A stretch of DNA of 25,438 nt from Bacteroidota bacterium (GTDB lineage: Bacteria; Bacteroidota; Bacteroidia; NORP154): assembly GCA_002401055.1 (NCBI GenBank), contig NVRZ01000027.1, positions 1 to 25,438 on the forward strand. Direction: 5' to 3'. The position numbers and the translations under genes were made by a program. The notes under the pieces are model-generated. The model did no database searches. It saw only the letters and a program-made list of their open reading frames with translations, and was not told where the DNA came from. Shown one piece after another: positions 9,131 through 17,000 of the stretch; position 1 is the stretch's first letter, and each line of letters opens with the position of its first letter.

Positions 9131-9858
9131 TATTTCTCACTCAGATTTCTTCTTATCAGATATGATTCAGCCATCATCAAAGCAAACATGGTAATAGAAA
9201 CAAAATAAATTATATCCCGCGAGTCAATTACTCCTCTGGACATGGATTGATAATGATCTGCGATACTCAAATAGTTGAGTACAGATCCTATGATGCCAGT
9301 AAAATTGCTTGAAAGCGCCTGAAAAATGATTAAAAAGAACATTCCTATTAGAAGTGACATTAAGAACGAAACGATTTGATTGTTGGTAACGCAGCTAGAA
9401 AATATACCGATACTAATATATGCTGAACTCATCAGGAGTAATCCGATATAACCGCATACAACTGCACCATGATCAACGGGACCGATGTTGGCTACTGTAA
9501 AGTAAAAGGGCAATGTAGATAAGAGTGCAATGCCTATTAACATCAGACAGGCTAGGTATTTTCCAACTATCAGCTGCCAATCGGTGATGGGCTTGGTGAG
9601 GATTAGCTCGATTGTACCGGTTCTCTTTTCCTCGGCAATGGTTCTCATGGTAATGGCTGGCGTAAAGAAGAACAACGTCCAATAAGCGACTCCGAAGAAA
9701 GACTGCAAGCTTGCCTGTCCAACCAGGAACACATCTGATCCATAAAGCCATGTAAAGAAACCACTCAAGCCCAGAAAAATAATAAGCATGATGTATGCGG
9801 TTAAAGAATCAAAGAATGACTTTAACTCACGTTTGGCTATGATCCAGATAATTCTCAT
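9130..9858 (-). CDS. gldF: Gliding motility-associated ABC transporter permease GldF
   Basis: The protein is 242 aa with about six hydrophobic segments in the ABC-2 permease pattern. The start IIWIIAKRELKSFFDSLTAY is typical of GldF (a cytoplasmic RELKSFF element before the first helix). A conserved cytoplasmic loop TMRTIAEEKRTGTIELILTKPITDWQLIVGKYLA lies between helices 2 and 3 and matches the coupling region of ABC-2 exporters, including the EEK-x-x-GT-x-E-LLL-type motif. It would form the membrane channel partnered by GldA. The ATG directly abuts the gldA stop (TAA then ATG, no gap), and its stop overlaps the gldG start. Confidence 0.92.
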   Translation of the reverse strand: MRIIWIIAKRELKSFFDSLTAYIMLIIFLGLSGFFTWLYGSDVFLVGQASLQSFFGVAYWTLFFFTPAITMRTIAEEKRTGTIELILTKPITDWQLIVGKYLACLMLIGIALLSTLPFYFTVANIGPVDHGAVVCGYIGLLLMSSAYISIGIFSSCVTNNQIVSFLMSLLIGMFFLIIFQALSSNFTGIIGSVLNYLSIADHYQSMSRGVIDSRDIIYFVSITMFALMMAESYLIRRNLSEK

Positions 9859-10788
9859 TTAATTCAGCGTTAAATCTCTAAATATATCTTCCAACCTCGT
9901 TTCCAAAGGCGTTAATTGCAGTAGGTACCATTTCTTGGATACACATAAATCAAAAATTGCTTTCACAGATGACGCCTCCGCTTTGCTCTGAACTGTGAGC
10001 GTAAGATTGTCTTTACTAATCGGATCAACCATCTCTACCGTGTCGATTGCCTGTATCGCAGTGATAACCTCATCTCCCGTTCCACCTTCTATTTTTATGG
10101 TCAACAGCTCTTGGCCCTGAGCCTGTTTTCTAAGGGTTTCCGCTGTGCCATCAGCCACAATACTTCCTTTATTAATAATCAATATCCTGTCACATGTGGC
10201 CTCAACCTCCGGAAGTATATGTGTACTTAGTATCACAGTCTTCTTTTTGCCAAGGCTCTTTATGAGTTCTCTGATTTGAACTATCTGATTTGGATCCAAA
10301 CCAGAAGTTGGTTCGTCGAGTATCAATATTTCAGGATCATGAATCATGGCCTGTGCCAATCCAACTCTTTGACGATACCCTTTAGAGAGCTCTTCAATCT
10401 TTTTATGCTTTTCCTCATTGAGGCCGCAAGTCCTTATCATCTCCCCTATCCTTTCCCTCATCATTGCTGATGAAACACCTTGAAGTTCACCCACATATGC
10501 TAGGTACTCCATAACAGGCATTTCCGTGTACAAAGGATTGTTCTCAGGCAAATAGCCAATTGATTTTTTGATGATTTCCTGATCATCTGCAACGTTGTGA
10601 GAGCCAACAGTCACGACTCCTGCACTGGCGGCAATGTAGCAGGTTAAAATTTTCATGGTGGTGGTCTTGCCGGCACCATTAGGACCGAGAAATCCTAATA
10701 TCTCACCTGTTTTTACGGTAAAAGAAATATTGTCGACTGCTTTTTGTACGCCGTAATACTTGGTTAGACCTTCAACTGTAATATCCAT
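9859..10788 (-). CDS. gldA: Gliding motility-associated ABC transporter ATP-binding protein GldA
   Basis: The protein is 309 aa, a complete ABC ATPase: Walker A GPNGAGKTT at residues 35-43, Q-loop GYLPENNPLY near 95, signature LSKGYRQRVGLAQAM near 132-146, Walker B ILILDEPTSGLDP near 153-165 and the switch histidine in LSTHILPE near 190. A C-terminal domain of about 90 residues follows, as in GldA. LSKGYRQRVGLAQA and the following GldF and GldG genes support GldA over a generic ABC-2 exporter ATPase. It energises the GldAFG transporter at the inner face of the cytoplasmic membrane. It is the first gene of a four-gene operon and has a well-matched TTTG/TAnnTTTG promoter 40 bp upstream. In some flavobacteria gldA lies apart from gldFG; here all are contiguous. 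Confidence 0.92.
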   Translation of the reverse strand: MDITVEGLTKYYGVQKAVDNISFTVKTGEILGFLGPNGAGKTTTMKILTCYIAASAGVVTVGSHNVADDQEIIKKSIGYLPENNPLYTEMPVMEYLAYVGELQGVSSAMMRERIGEMIRTCGLNEEKHKKIEELSKGYRQRVGLAQAMIHDPEILILDEPTSGLDPNQIVQIRELIKSLGKKKTVILSTHILPEVEATCDRILIINKGSIVADGTAETLRKQAQGQELLTIKIEGGTGDEVITAIQAIDTVEMVDPISKDNLTLTVQSKAEASSVKAIFDLCVSKKWYLLQLTPLETRLEDIFRDLTLN

Positions 10789-10828
10789 TTCTATCCTAAA
10801 TAGCCCTTCTGAACTGACAAAGAGAGCG

Positions 10829-10858
10829 CAAATATACTAACCCAGAAAAAATATCAAA
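10829..10858 (-). promoter_or_regulatory. Bacteroidota primary-sigma promoter of the gldA operon
   Basis: On the minus strand there is a TTTG -33 element (10855-10858), an 18-bp spacer and a TATATTTG -7 element (10829-10836). This fits the Bacteroidota consensus TTTG-N(about 19)-TAnnTTTG well. The -7 box ends 40 bp before the gldA ATG at 10788. The promoter lies outside the candidate cassette insert, so the gld operon does not depend on cassette DNA for transcription. Confidence 0.72.
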
Positions 10859-10903
10859 AATAAAAGAGAAATAGTTGAGTTATTGAGGAAGAGGGTTGAA
10901 GTG

Positions 10904-11113
10904 AGCTAACTGAACTACGCGGTTTGTTTTATCACTTTGTAAAGGCGGTAGCCTTCCCTCTATTTTTACAACACTTACGGGCTAGTGTAACGGTAGACCG
11001 AACAGTCGTCGCGTGTTGGTCAGTCGTAAGGCTGATCAAAACATCTGGCGTGTGACTAGCTGTATGATGAATATAGTTAAAAGTAGCCAAGCTGTATAGC
11101 CGTTGTTAGCAAA
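10904..11113 (-). repeat. Degenerate attC-like end of the second cassette (gene-free stretch)
   Basis: This accounts for most of the 328-bp gap between the GDYXXLXY gene and gldA. Two bases after the stop region the minus strand reads TTTGCTAAC (11105-11113), whose complement GTTAGCAAA matches the start of the same cassette (GTTAGAAAA) at 8 of 9 bases. A GTTAGCT core lies at 10904-10910, and GCTAAC/GTTAGC bracket the region. Inside, the plus strand has an 8-bp stem GACC(G)AACA/TGTTGGTC at 10996-11021 with one bulged G, and a 5-bp stem AAGGC/GCCTT at 10942-10955. No good L-type stem links the outer boxes, and about 209 bp is long for an attC. It may therefore be a decayed site, or the true right end may lie elsewhere. 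Confidence 0.4.
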
Positions 11114-11116
11114 TCG

Positions 11117-11698
11117 TTATTTACTATTTTCTGCTCGTGCTTTTGCTATTTCCTTTATAGGGACACCGTTAATCAGAACATCCTTTAGAACTGATTCACC
11201 ATCCTTTATTGCTACCAAGGCATAAGTAATTTGGCTTGTATCATTTAGCGCATCTACATACGCTTGTTCAGCGGCAAATGCCTTAGATTCCTCCATGTAA
11301 TATCTGTCGAAGGGAAACTGTATCGTCAACTTTTCTGAGTTAGTACCATGAGCGTATCTGACCATAGCTTTAAGGAAGTCACCGCTATTCAATGGTTTGC
11401 TTTTCGCAACAGATTTAATTTTTGAAAAGCCATTATCATCCGATTCTAGTTCTAAATATATTGGCTCACCTCGTTCCCAGATTTCTAAATCTTGAACCTC
11501 AAATTGATCCTCCTCAAATCGAAGTGTAATGTACTTACCTCTAAACGGATCCGATGGATCAATAGGTTCTGTTTTAAACTTATAGTCTTTTCCCTCAGCC
11601 ATAATATCTTCTCTATCAAATATCATTTTTGCTGGCACAGCCAATTGAGAAATTGCCGTAATAATAAATAAAGCCACAATTAATTTTCTACTAACCAT
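11117..11698 (-). CDS. GDYXXLXY-type membrane-anchored protein, partner of DUF2157
   Basis: The protein is 193 aa from the ATG at 11698. An N-terminal membrane segment (LIVALFIITAISQLAVPAKMIFD) is followed by KFKTEPIDPSDPFRGKYITLRF, the variant form of the motif that names the GDYXXLXY family (here G-K-Y-I-T-L-R-F, preceded by DPxDPFRG). A beta-rich extracytoplasmic domain follows and ends in a short conserved block (VLKDVLINGVPIKEIAKARAE). GDYXXLXY genes commonly sit directly behind DUF2157 genes, as here; the function of the pair is unknown. I chose 11698 over a longer open frame beginning at 11770. This ATG overlaps the DUF2157 stop in ATGGTTAG, giving translational coupling, and the protein then starts right before its membrane helix. 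The extra upstream residues only re-read the DUF2157 3' end. Confidence 0.82.
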   Translation of the reverse strand: MVSRKLIVALFIITAISQLAVPAKMIFDREDIMAEGKDYKFKTEPIDPSDPFRGKYITLRFEEDQFEVQDLEIWERGEPIYLELESDDNGFSKIKSVAKSKPLNSGDFLKAMVRYAHGTNSEKLTIQFPFDRYYMEESKAFAAEQAYVDALNDTSQITYALVAIKDGESVLKDVLINGVPIKEIAKARAENSK

Positions 11699-12974
11699 TT
11701 GATTTTCTTTTTTTAAGCATCCAATAGTTTGTTGCAAAAAAACCGATTCCAACGAAAACAAATAAAGCACCCCTTAGAATAAAGCTTAAATCTGTGTCAA
11801 AAAACCGACATACAACCAAAATCGTAATTAGTAGCAAACCATGGTTTAAAATTCTCAAATTATCCAATTTAGCTCCTTCTTTAATTGTCAATATTCCTAG
11901 AGAGAACACAATTAGATTAATAATTACTACAGAAAGGTTAGAGAATAAACCAAGAATAAATACCATGATAAATATTAAAAAGAGAGGAGATAAAGGCTTA
12001 ATGTTCTTTACGGATTCTTTTTTTATTTGAATAATGAAAAGAACCAAAGCCAAAATTGAAATAATGATTGAAGCGACAAACTCAGGGGTAGCTACTATTT
12101 CAGAAAATATTAAATCTCGCCTTCGTAAATGTTCCCAAAATTCGTCGAAGCTATAAATTAGCAACAATGAAATCATACCGGTAGCACCTAGCGATTTATA
12201 GCCATTTATTCTTGCACTTTGGCTACTAAAAAACTCCGAATCGCCAATTAAATAAAGTAAGCCAAACAAACTAAAATATGCTATGGCAAGGATGTATTCG
12301 GAAGATCTGCCAATAGTTCCAAGAGTAATAATGACAGAAATTGGAATCAACCAGTTAAGAATAGTCATAAAATTGCTCTTGGGTTTGTTCTTGTATAATA
12401 AATAATAATGTGGCAACACCATTGCGAACAGAGCCCAATATTCAATTTTTCCTTCTGAAGGATAGTTCCAATATCCAGTGTGACAAGCATAGTAGGTAAT
12501 TCCCGATACAAATAGTATAGCTGTAATCGACGATCTCAATAGGTAAATAACAGGAAGACTTAGGATCATCCATGTAAATAAAAATGAGGCAGTATTTCCT
12601 GGTATATTATATATCTGTGCTACTAAAGCAATACTCGCACCGATGGTAAAAAATAGAAGAGTTGAACTACTTTCAACCCAGACTGCATTATCCTGTTTTT
12701 TAAGCAATCCATATAAGCATAAACCTTGACTGATGATGAGTGGAATAAAAGCTAATGAAGTTTTAAGTAAGCGCGGAAGTTCATCCCAGTTGTGAGCTAG
12801 AATAAGAATTAACCCCAGGCCAATTAAAATGGCTCCTAAGATTCCGAAAACAAGAATTAGTCGATTGGTGGTATTTCCTTTTTGGGACTCGTAATACTTT
12901 ATGATACTAGTAGCTGTTTCTTGCGAAATAACATTTTCCTTCTGAAGCTCTAATAAATCTTTAAGTATTTTCAT
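11691..12974 (-). CDS. DUF2157 family multi-pass membrane protein
   Basis: The protein is 427 aa from the ATG at 12974. A soluble N-terminus (MKILKDLLELQKENVISQETATSIIKYYESQ) is the typical DUF2157 opening, in which a short helical domain 'ltelveeGlIs.eqa..i..yy' precedes the first helix. About a dozen or more membrane helices follow, including LVFGILGAILIGLGLILILAHNWDELPR, whose 'G.ll.g.Gi.l.iahNWd.lp' pattern is diagnostic for the family. The function is unknown. An open frame extends 27 codons further upstream to 13055, but that stretch lies wholly inside the attC-like palindrome and encodes nothing family-like, so I rejected it. The gene ends in an 8-bp overlap with the GDYXXLXY gene. No promoter is evident; it may be read from upstream. 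Confidence 0.86.
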   Translation of the reverse strand: MKILKDLLELQKENVISQETATSIIKYYESQKGNTTNRLILVFGILGAILIGLGLILILAHNWDELPRLLKTSLAFIPLIISQGLCLYGLLKKQDNAVWVESSSTLLFFTIGASIALVAQIYNIPGNTASFLFTWMILSLPVIYLLRSSITAILFVSGITYYACHTGYWNYPSEGKIEYWALFAMVLPHYYLLYKNKPKSNFMTILNWLIPISVIITLGTIGRSSEYILAIAYFSLFGLLYLIGDSEFFSSQSARINGYKSLGATGMISLLLIYSFDEFWEHLRRRDLIFSEIVATPEFVASIIISILALVLFIIQIKKESVKNIKPLSPLFLIFIMVFILGLFSNLSVVIINLIVFSLGILTIKEGAKLDNLRILNHGLLLITILVVCRFFDTDLSFILRGALFVFVGIGFFATNYWMLKKRKSNG

Positions 12975-12989
12975 ACGCCTTTTTAAGTT

Positions 12990-13114
12990 TTCTAACAGCC
13001 CGGGTTTGCGCTGTGGTGCTCTACCGCTATAGCACCACCAACTGTTCAAACGCATACCACAAGTTACGAAAAATGGTACTCAAGCACCATTGCGCCAAAC
13101 CCTTTGTTATATGC
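12990..13114 (-). repeat. attC-like recombination site (integron cassette site)
   Basis: Read on the minus strand, the site begins with R''-type box GCATATAAC (13106-13114), a short spacer, and L''-type GGGTTTGGCGC (13092-13102). After a long variable centre come L'-type GCGCAAACCC (13001-13011 region) and R'-type GTTAGAA (12990-12996). GGGTTTG pairs with CAAACCC and CGC with GCG, leaving one extrahelical G. After a 2-base mismatch, TGGTGCT pairs with AGCACCA. R''/R' pair through TAAC/GTTA. The order, spacing, bulged G and length of about 123 bp fit integron attC sites (usually about 57-141 bp). It starts 3 bp after the stop of the upstream gene, as cassette attC sites do. No T-run follows the stems, which argues against a terminator. 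Confidence 0.7.
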
Positions 13115-14020
13115 AGGCTACTCTTCTTCTAATTGCTTATAAAAATTTGATTCCCAAAGAACGGTGCTATACGTCCTAATAATATCCAACTCATCGTCTT
13201 TAGAGGCATCGTCGCTGAGTTTTGTGATTTTCAGAGCTGTCCCAAACAAATTAACATAATAGTCTTTCTTTAATATTGTGTCATTACTGTGTTGAACTGT
13301 ACCATAAAATTCACGAAATGCTTTTTCGGTCTCAATTCTAACTTTTTCTGCTCCATACTTTTCACTTAACAATTGAATCAGTTTCTTGTTGAATTGGGTA
13401 AGGTCTCGGTTGTATTCATTGAAAATGTATGGAAGCATTACATCAATTGCCGAATCAGGTTTGTTTAAGCCAATGTAGATATCAGATACTAAATCTGCTC
13501 GCTTGGGTTCAATAGTCAAATGGTAGTTACCACAGAAATGGGAAAGTGATTTATCCTGTATATTTTGCATGAATTCTAGCGCAGCAGCATATTTCTTTTG
13601 CTTGAGCCTTATTATTGCAAGACGCTCATTAACTCGAACAAAGTAATTTCTGGGTTTTAAGTCAATTTCTAGTGTAATGGAATACTGAATTGGTAATTCT
13701 TGTTTTAAAAACTTCATAAGCAATTTTTCTTCTTTTTCGGAGTCGCGTTTACTGGCATAATAATCCGATGCGAGAAATAGTCCCAATGAATAATTGGTGT
13801 CACTATTTTCTGCGTTTGCTAGATAGCGAGAGTAGTAATGCTCAACAGAGTCAATTTGTTCCGAACTACGATCAGATTTACTGGGATCATGGGCCAATTT
13901 GAAAGCTCTGATTAACAGCTGATCCGTGCTAATGTTTTGCGCCAAACAATTCAAGCATGCAAATGGAGCAAAAAATAAGAGACAAAGTATTAATACACTC
14001 TTCATATAGCTTGCATATAA
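12996..14020 (-). mobile_element. Candidate integron-type gene cassette 1 (secreted helical protein)
   Basis: The 1025-bp unit runs from the crossover after G14021 to the crossover in the attC-like site at 12996/12995. It contains one gene with a 15-bp leader, and the attC-like site follows the stop at once. Its two ends carry an inverted 15-bp repeat with one mismatch: GTTATATGCAAGCTA at 14007-14021 (minus strand) against its complement-form copy at 13106-13120. In integron cassettes the R'' box is complementary to the core at the start of the same cassette, which is exactly this relation. No integrase or attI is in the window. Confidence 0.55.
13118..14005 (-). CDS. Secreted helical protein of unknown function (cassette-borne)
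   Basis: The protein is 295 aa and of no family I recognise. The N-terminus MKSVLILCLLFFAPFACLNCLAQ is a signal peptide, with cleavage likely after LAQ near residue 23. The two cysteines in the hydrophobic core are not in a clear lipobox, so periplasmic or secreted is likelier than lipoprotein. The rest is mainly amphipathic helix with repeat-like pairs (YYASKRDSEKEEKLLMKFLKQ; LKQKKYAAALEFMQNIQD; YIGLNKPDSAIDVMLPYI), suggesting a TPR-like helical solenoid. The ATG at 14005 is only 15 bp behind the PKD gene stop, so read-through transcription from that gene is likely. Its stop is followed within 3 bp by the attC-like site, and inverted 15-bp repeats flank it. It is probably an accessory gene acquired as a cassette. 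Confidence 0.75.
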   Translation of the reverse strand: MKSVLILCLLFFAPFACLNCLAQNISTDQLLIRAFKLAHDPSKSDRSSEQIDSVEHYYSRYLANAENSDTNYSLGLFLASDYYASKRDSEKEEKLLMKFLKQELPIQYSITLEIDLKPRNYFVRVNERLAIIRLKQKKYAAALEFMQNIQDKSLSHFCGNYHLTIEPKRADLVSDIYIGLNKPDSAIDVMLPYIFNEYNRDLTQFNKKLIQLLSEKYGAEKVRIETEKAFREFYGTVQHSNDTILKKDYYVNLFGTALKITKLSDDASKDDELDIIRTYSTVLWESNFYKQLEEE

Positions 14021-14021
14021 C
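14007..14021 (-). repeat. Cassette-start core site GTTATATGCAAGCTA, inverted copy at 13106-13120
   Basis: On the minus strand GTTATATGC begins with the last base of the PKD gene's TAG stop. The 15-bp word recurs inverted (one mismatch) just past the end of the next gene. The core GTTATAT differs from the integron consensus GTTRRRY at one position. No palindromic attC precedes it, so this looks like a simple-site (secondary-target) insertion point. Confidence 0.55.
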
Positions 14022-17000
14022 TACCGTATAAGCGTAACATGTCCAATTGACGTGTGCTTTTCACCCTGCATGTTCGTGGCCAGTATCATCCAGATGTACA
14101 CGTCGGTCTGGACAACTTTTCGGCCATTGTTTGCTGTGCCGTACCAGGGTAAATTGACATCCTCCGTTTTAAAAATTAAATCTCCCCAACGGTCATAAAT
14201 TCGCATCTCGTATTTACGTGCTGCAAATCCAATTCCCTTCGGTAAAAAACCTTCATTTATACCATCTCCATTTGGGGTAAAGCTATTAGGTACGTGCATA
14301 ATCGACGCCGGATCTATTGTTATGGGGTGATACGCTGTATCGCGACATGCGTATTGATTACTTATTATTTGCCTTACAACATAAGTGCCTGTATCCACAT
14401 ATAAATGTGATGGATTTGCAGCTGCCGAATCAATACCGAAAAGCGTATCGCTATCTCCAAAATCCCAGGTCCAGCTGGTCACATCTCCCAAAGATTGGTC
14501 GCGAAAATCGATTACTGAGGAGAGAAGAGTAGTAGGTTGTGGCCCTGCCATAAAATTTCCAATTGGCTTCGGCCAGACTGTTATCATTCCGCCTATCGTA
14601 AGCGTTGATGAACATTGGTAAGAAGACGTTGCCACCAAGGTAACAGAAGTAATAAGAGAAGTACTTTCATCAATTGCCGAGTAACAATTCTGAGAATTCT
14701 GTGCGGTAGATGTATTTCCATCGCCAAAATCCCAATCCCAGCTGGCAATTGTGCCACTAGATATAGTAGTTGTATCCGTGAAATTTACACACAGTGGTTC
14801 GCAGCCACTCAGTGTATCAGCAGTGAAGCCTGCTACTGGTAAAGGATAAACCTCAACAGTGAACATAGTGTCGTCAATACAGTTGTTAACTGATGTCACT
14901 GTGAGAATAACATTATACGTGCCTGAGGTTGCGTAAGTATAAAAAGGACTTTGTGCATTCGATGTTCCGAAGCCATCACCAAAGTCCCAAGTCCAACTAT
15001 TAACGCTACCCGGCGAATTGATGATAGTAGCATCTGTAAACGTCACCGGATCATTAAGGCATTCATCAGCCGCTGACACGCCAGCAACCGGAACGGGATA
15101 TATTGTCAGAGCCTCTAGTGTTGTATCCACACAGCCGTTGTCGGTGAGTACAATCAAACTAACATCATAGCCACCATCAGCCGAATAAGAATATGTAGGG
15201 TTTTGCAAAGTTGAGGTGCTACCATCGTCAAATTCCCAGTACCAAGCGATAATATTTCCACTACTTACCGTTGAACTTTCAGTAAAAACTGCAGGATCGT
15301 AAAGGCATACGTCAGTCCAGCTAAAGATTGCAATAGGAACCGGATAAATTATTATTGGCTGACTAATGGTGTCAGAGCAATTGTTGTCAGAAGTAATTAC
15401 CAAAGACACATTGTAAGTACCATCCATATCATAAAGGTGACTGGGATTTTCTGATAGCGAAGTATCCAAATCTCCAAAATCCCATTGCCAACCGATGATG
15501 TTGCCACTGTTAATTGTTGAAGTGTTGCTGAATGCAACAGCATCGTAAAGACAGGCATTTGATGCGGTAAAAGAAGCATTGGGAACAGGAAACACATCGA
15601 TTGACTTTCCCTGCACATCAATACATCCGCTATCTGAAGTTACAGTAAGTATAACGATAAAAGTACCTGGTGTACTGTAAGTATACGTTGGGTTTTGCTG
15701 AGTAGATGTTCCTGAAGGAGGGGCATCTCCAAAATCCCAGGCGTAGGAAACGATAGTTCCACTGCTAAGGGTGGACGAATCAGAAAATATAACAGCATCA
15801 TCCGTGCATACATCCGTTAATCCAAAGTTTGAAGCGGGCATTGCATTTACCAGAACTATTATAGTTGTGTCGTGAGAACAAAATCCTCCTGCGCTAGACA
15901 CTTTTAAATTAACGGGAAAGCTTCCAGCACTTGGGAAAGTATATACAGGATTTTGAATGGTGGTATCAGTTTGTCCATCGTTGTCAAAATCCCATTCCCA
16001 ATTTGTAATTGTGCCCCCATTAGGATTAGAAATATCTGTAAAGGCAGTCGCTGTTCCAAAACAGGCAGTCGTGGCTGTAAAATCCGAAATGGGAATTGGT
16101 GAAGTTATGATCAGGATAGTATCACTTTCCACACAAACTGAGTCGTCACTTTGCATCAGTGCCTGAACAATGTATTGGCCACTTGAATTTACGACAGTAG
16201 TCTGGGTGGTATCTCCAGTGCTCCATATATAATTATCATAGCCAGGACCTGCATCAATTATTAAACTGTCACCGGTGCACAGAAGCGTGTCAGCGCCAAG
16301 CTTTACAGGGTTAATGTAAGTTATCCTTATTGTATCAAAAACCGAAGAATCAATAAAACAAGGGTAATGCACGATGGCACTTACAAGGTATTGCCCAGAA
16401 TCACTAAACTGAATTGTGGGCTCAAAACTGGTTGACTGTGTTACTAAGTTGAAGTTCATGTCAACAATTGTCCATTCAATAAGGTCCACATCATTTGTGT
16501 CCGATAATTGAAGAACAGTTTGATCTTGAAAACACAAGTTGCTTGCCACAATGGTAACGGGTTGAGTAATAAAAAATGAAGGGAATGCAGGTAGTCCTAG
16601 TCTGGCAATCATGTTCGTTCCAGAGAAAGTATTAACTCCTGCAATACTCTGTCCATTGTCAACGTAATTACAACCCGTTCCCACCACATTTGGATTATTG
16701 ATTACTCCGATGTAATCTAAGCTCTGCAAGGAGGCATATATCTTACCATTGGGAGCCATTTGAAGCGCACACATTCGATAACCATTCGTATTCGCTGTTG
16801 TCCCTATTAATATTTCTGATGCCTGAAAGGCGGCATTGCTAACAGACGTTAAATCATACTGATAAATACTTGGGTTGTTCAGAGTGGCTGTGTACAGAAG
16901 ATTATTATCAGCAGAGAATTCTGAAGAATAAGCTCTATAATTATTTAACCAAGGCATGTCATGAAAAAACTTAGAGGTGAGCACCCCATTAAAATTGTCA

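Larger units (their letters stand above)
10910..12995 (-). mobile_element. Candidate integron-type gene cassette 2 (DUF2157 + GDYXXLXY pair)
   Basis: The left boundary in cassette sense is the crossover inside the GTTAGAA core at 12990-12996, which is the R' box of the attC-like site. Two overlapping genes follow, then the TTTGCTAAC box at 11105-11113, which is complementary to the cassette start. The end at 10910 uses the GTTAGCT core and is uncertain. Two-gene cassettes are less usual than single-gene ones. The DNA is visibly more AT-rich than the gld operon and the PKD gene. This is inferred from site architecture only. Confidence 0.45.

Noticed and set aside
9473..9751. 92-aa minus-strand frame inside gldF
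   Set aside because: It is an out-of-frame overlap with gldF, whose ABC-2 features and operon junctions are convincing.
11699..11770. Longer start (11770) for the GDYXXLXY gene
   Set aside because: It lies within the DUF2157 coding region; the ATG at 11698 is translationally coupled (ATGGTTAG) and immediately precedes the membrane anchor.
12975..13055. 27-codon upstream extension of the DUF2157 frame (start at 13055)
   Set aside because: It reads through the attC-like palindrome, is unlike any DUF2157 N-terminus, and the ATG at 12974 gives the expected start.
12990..13114. Rho-independent terminator or ordinary hairpin instead of an attC-like site
   Set aside because: There is no T-run on either side, the loop is very long, and the extrahelical G plus the R-box mirror of the cassette start are not terminator features.
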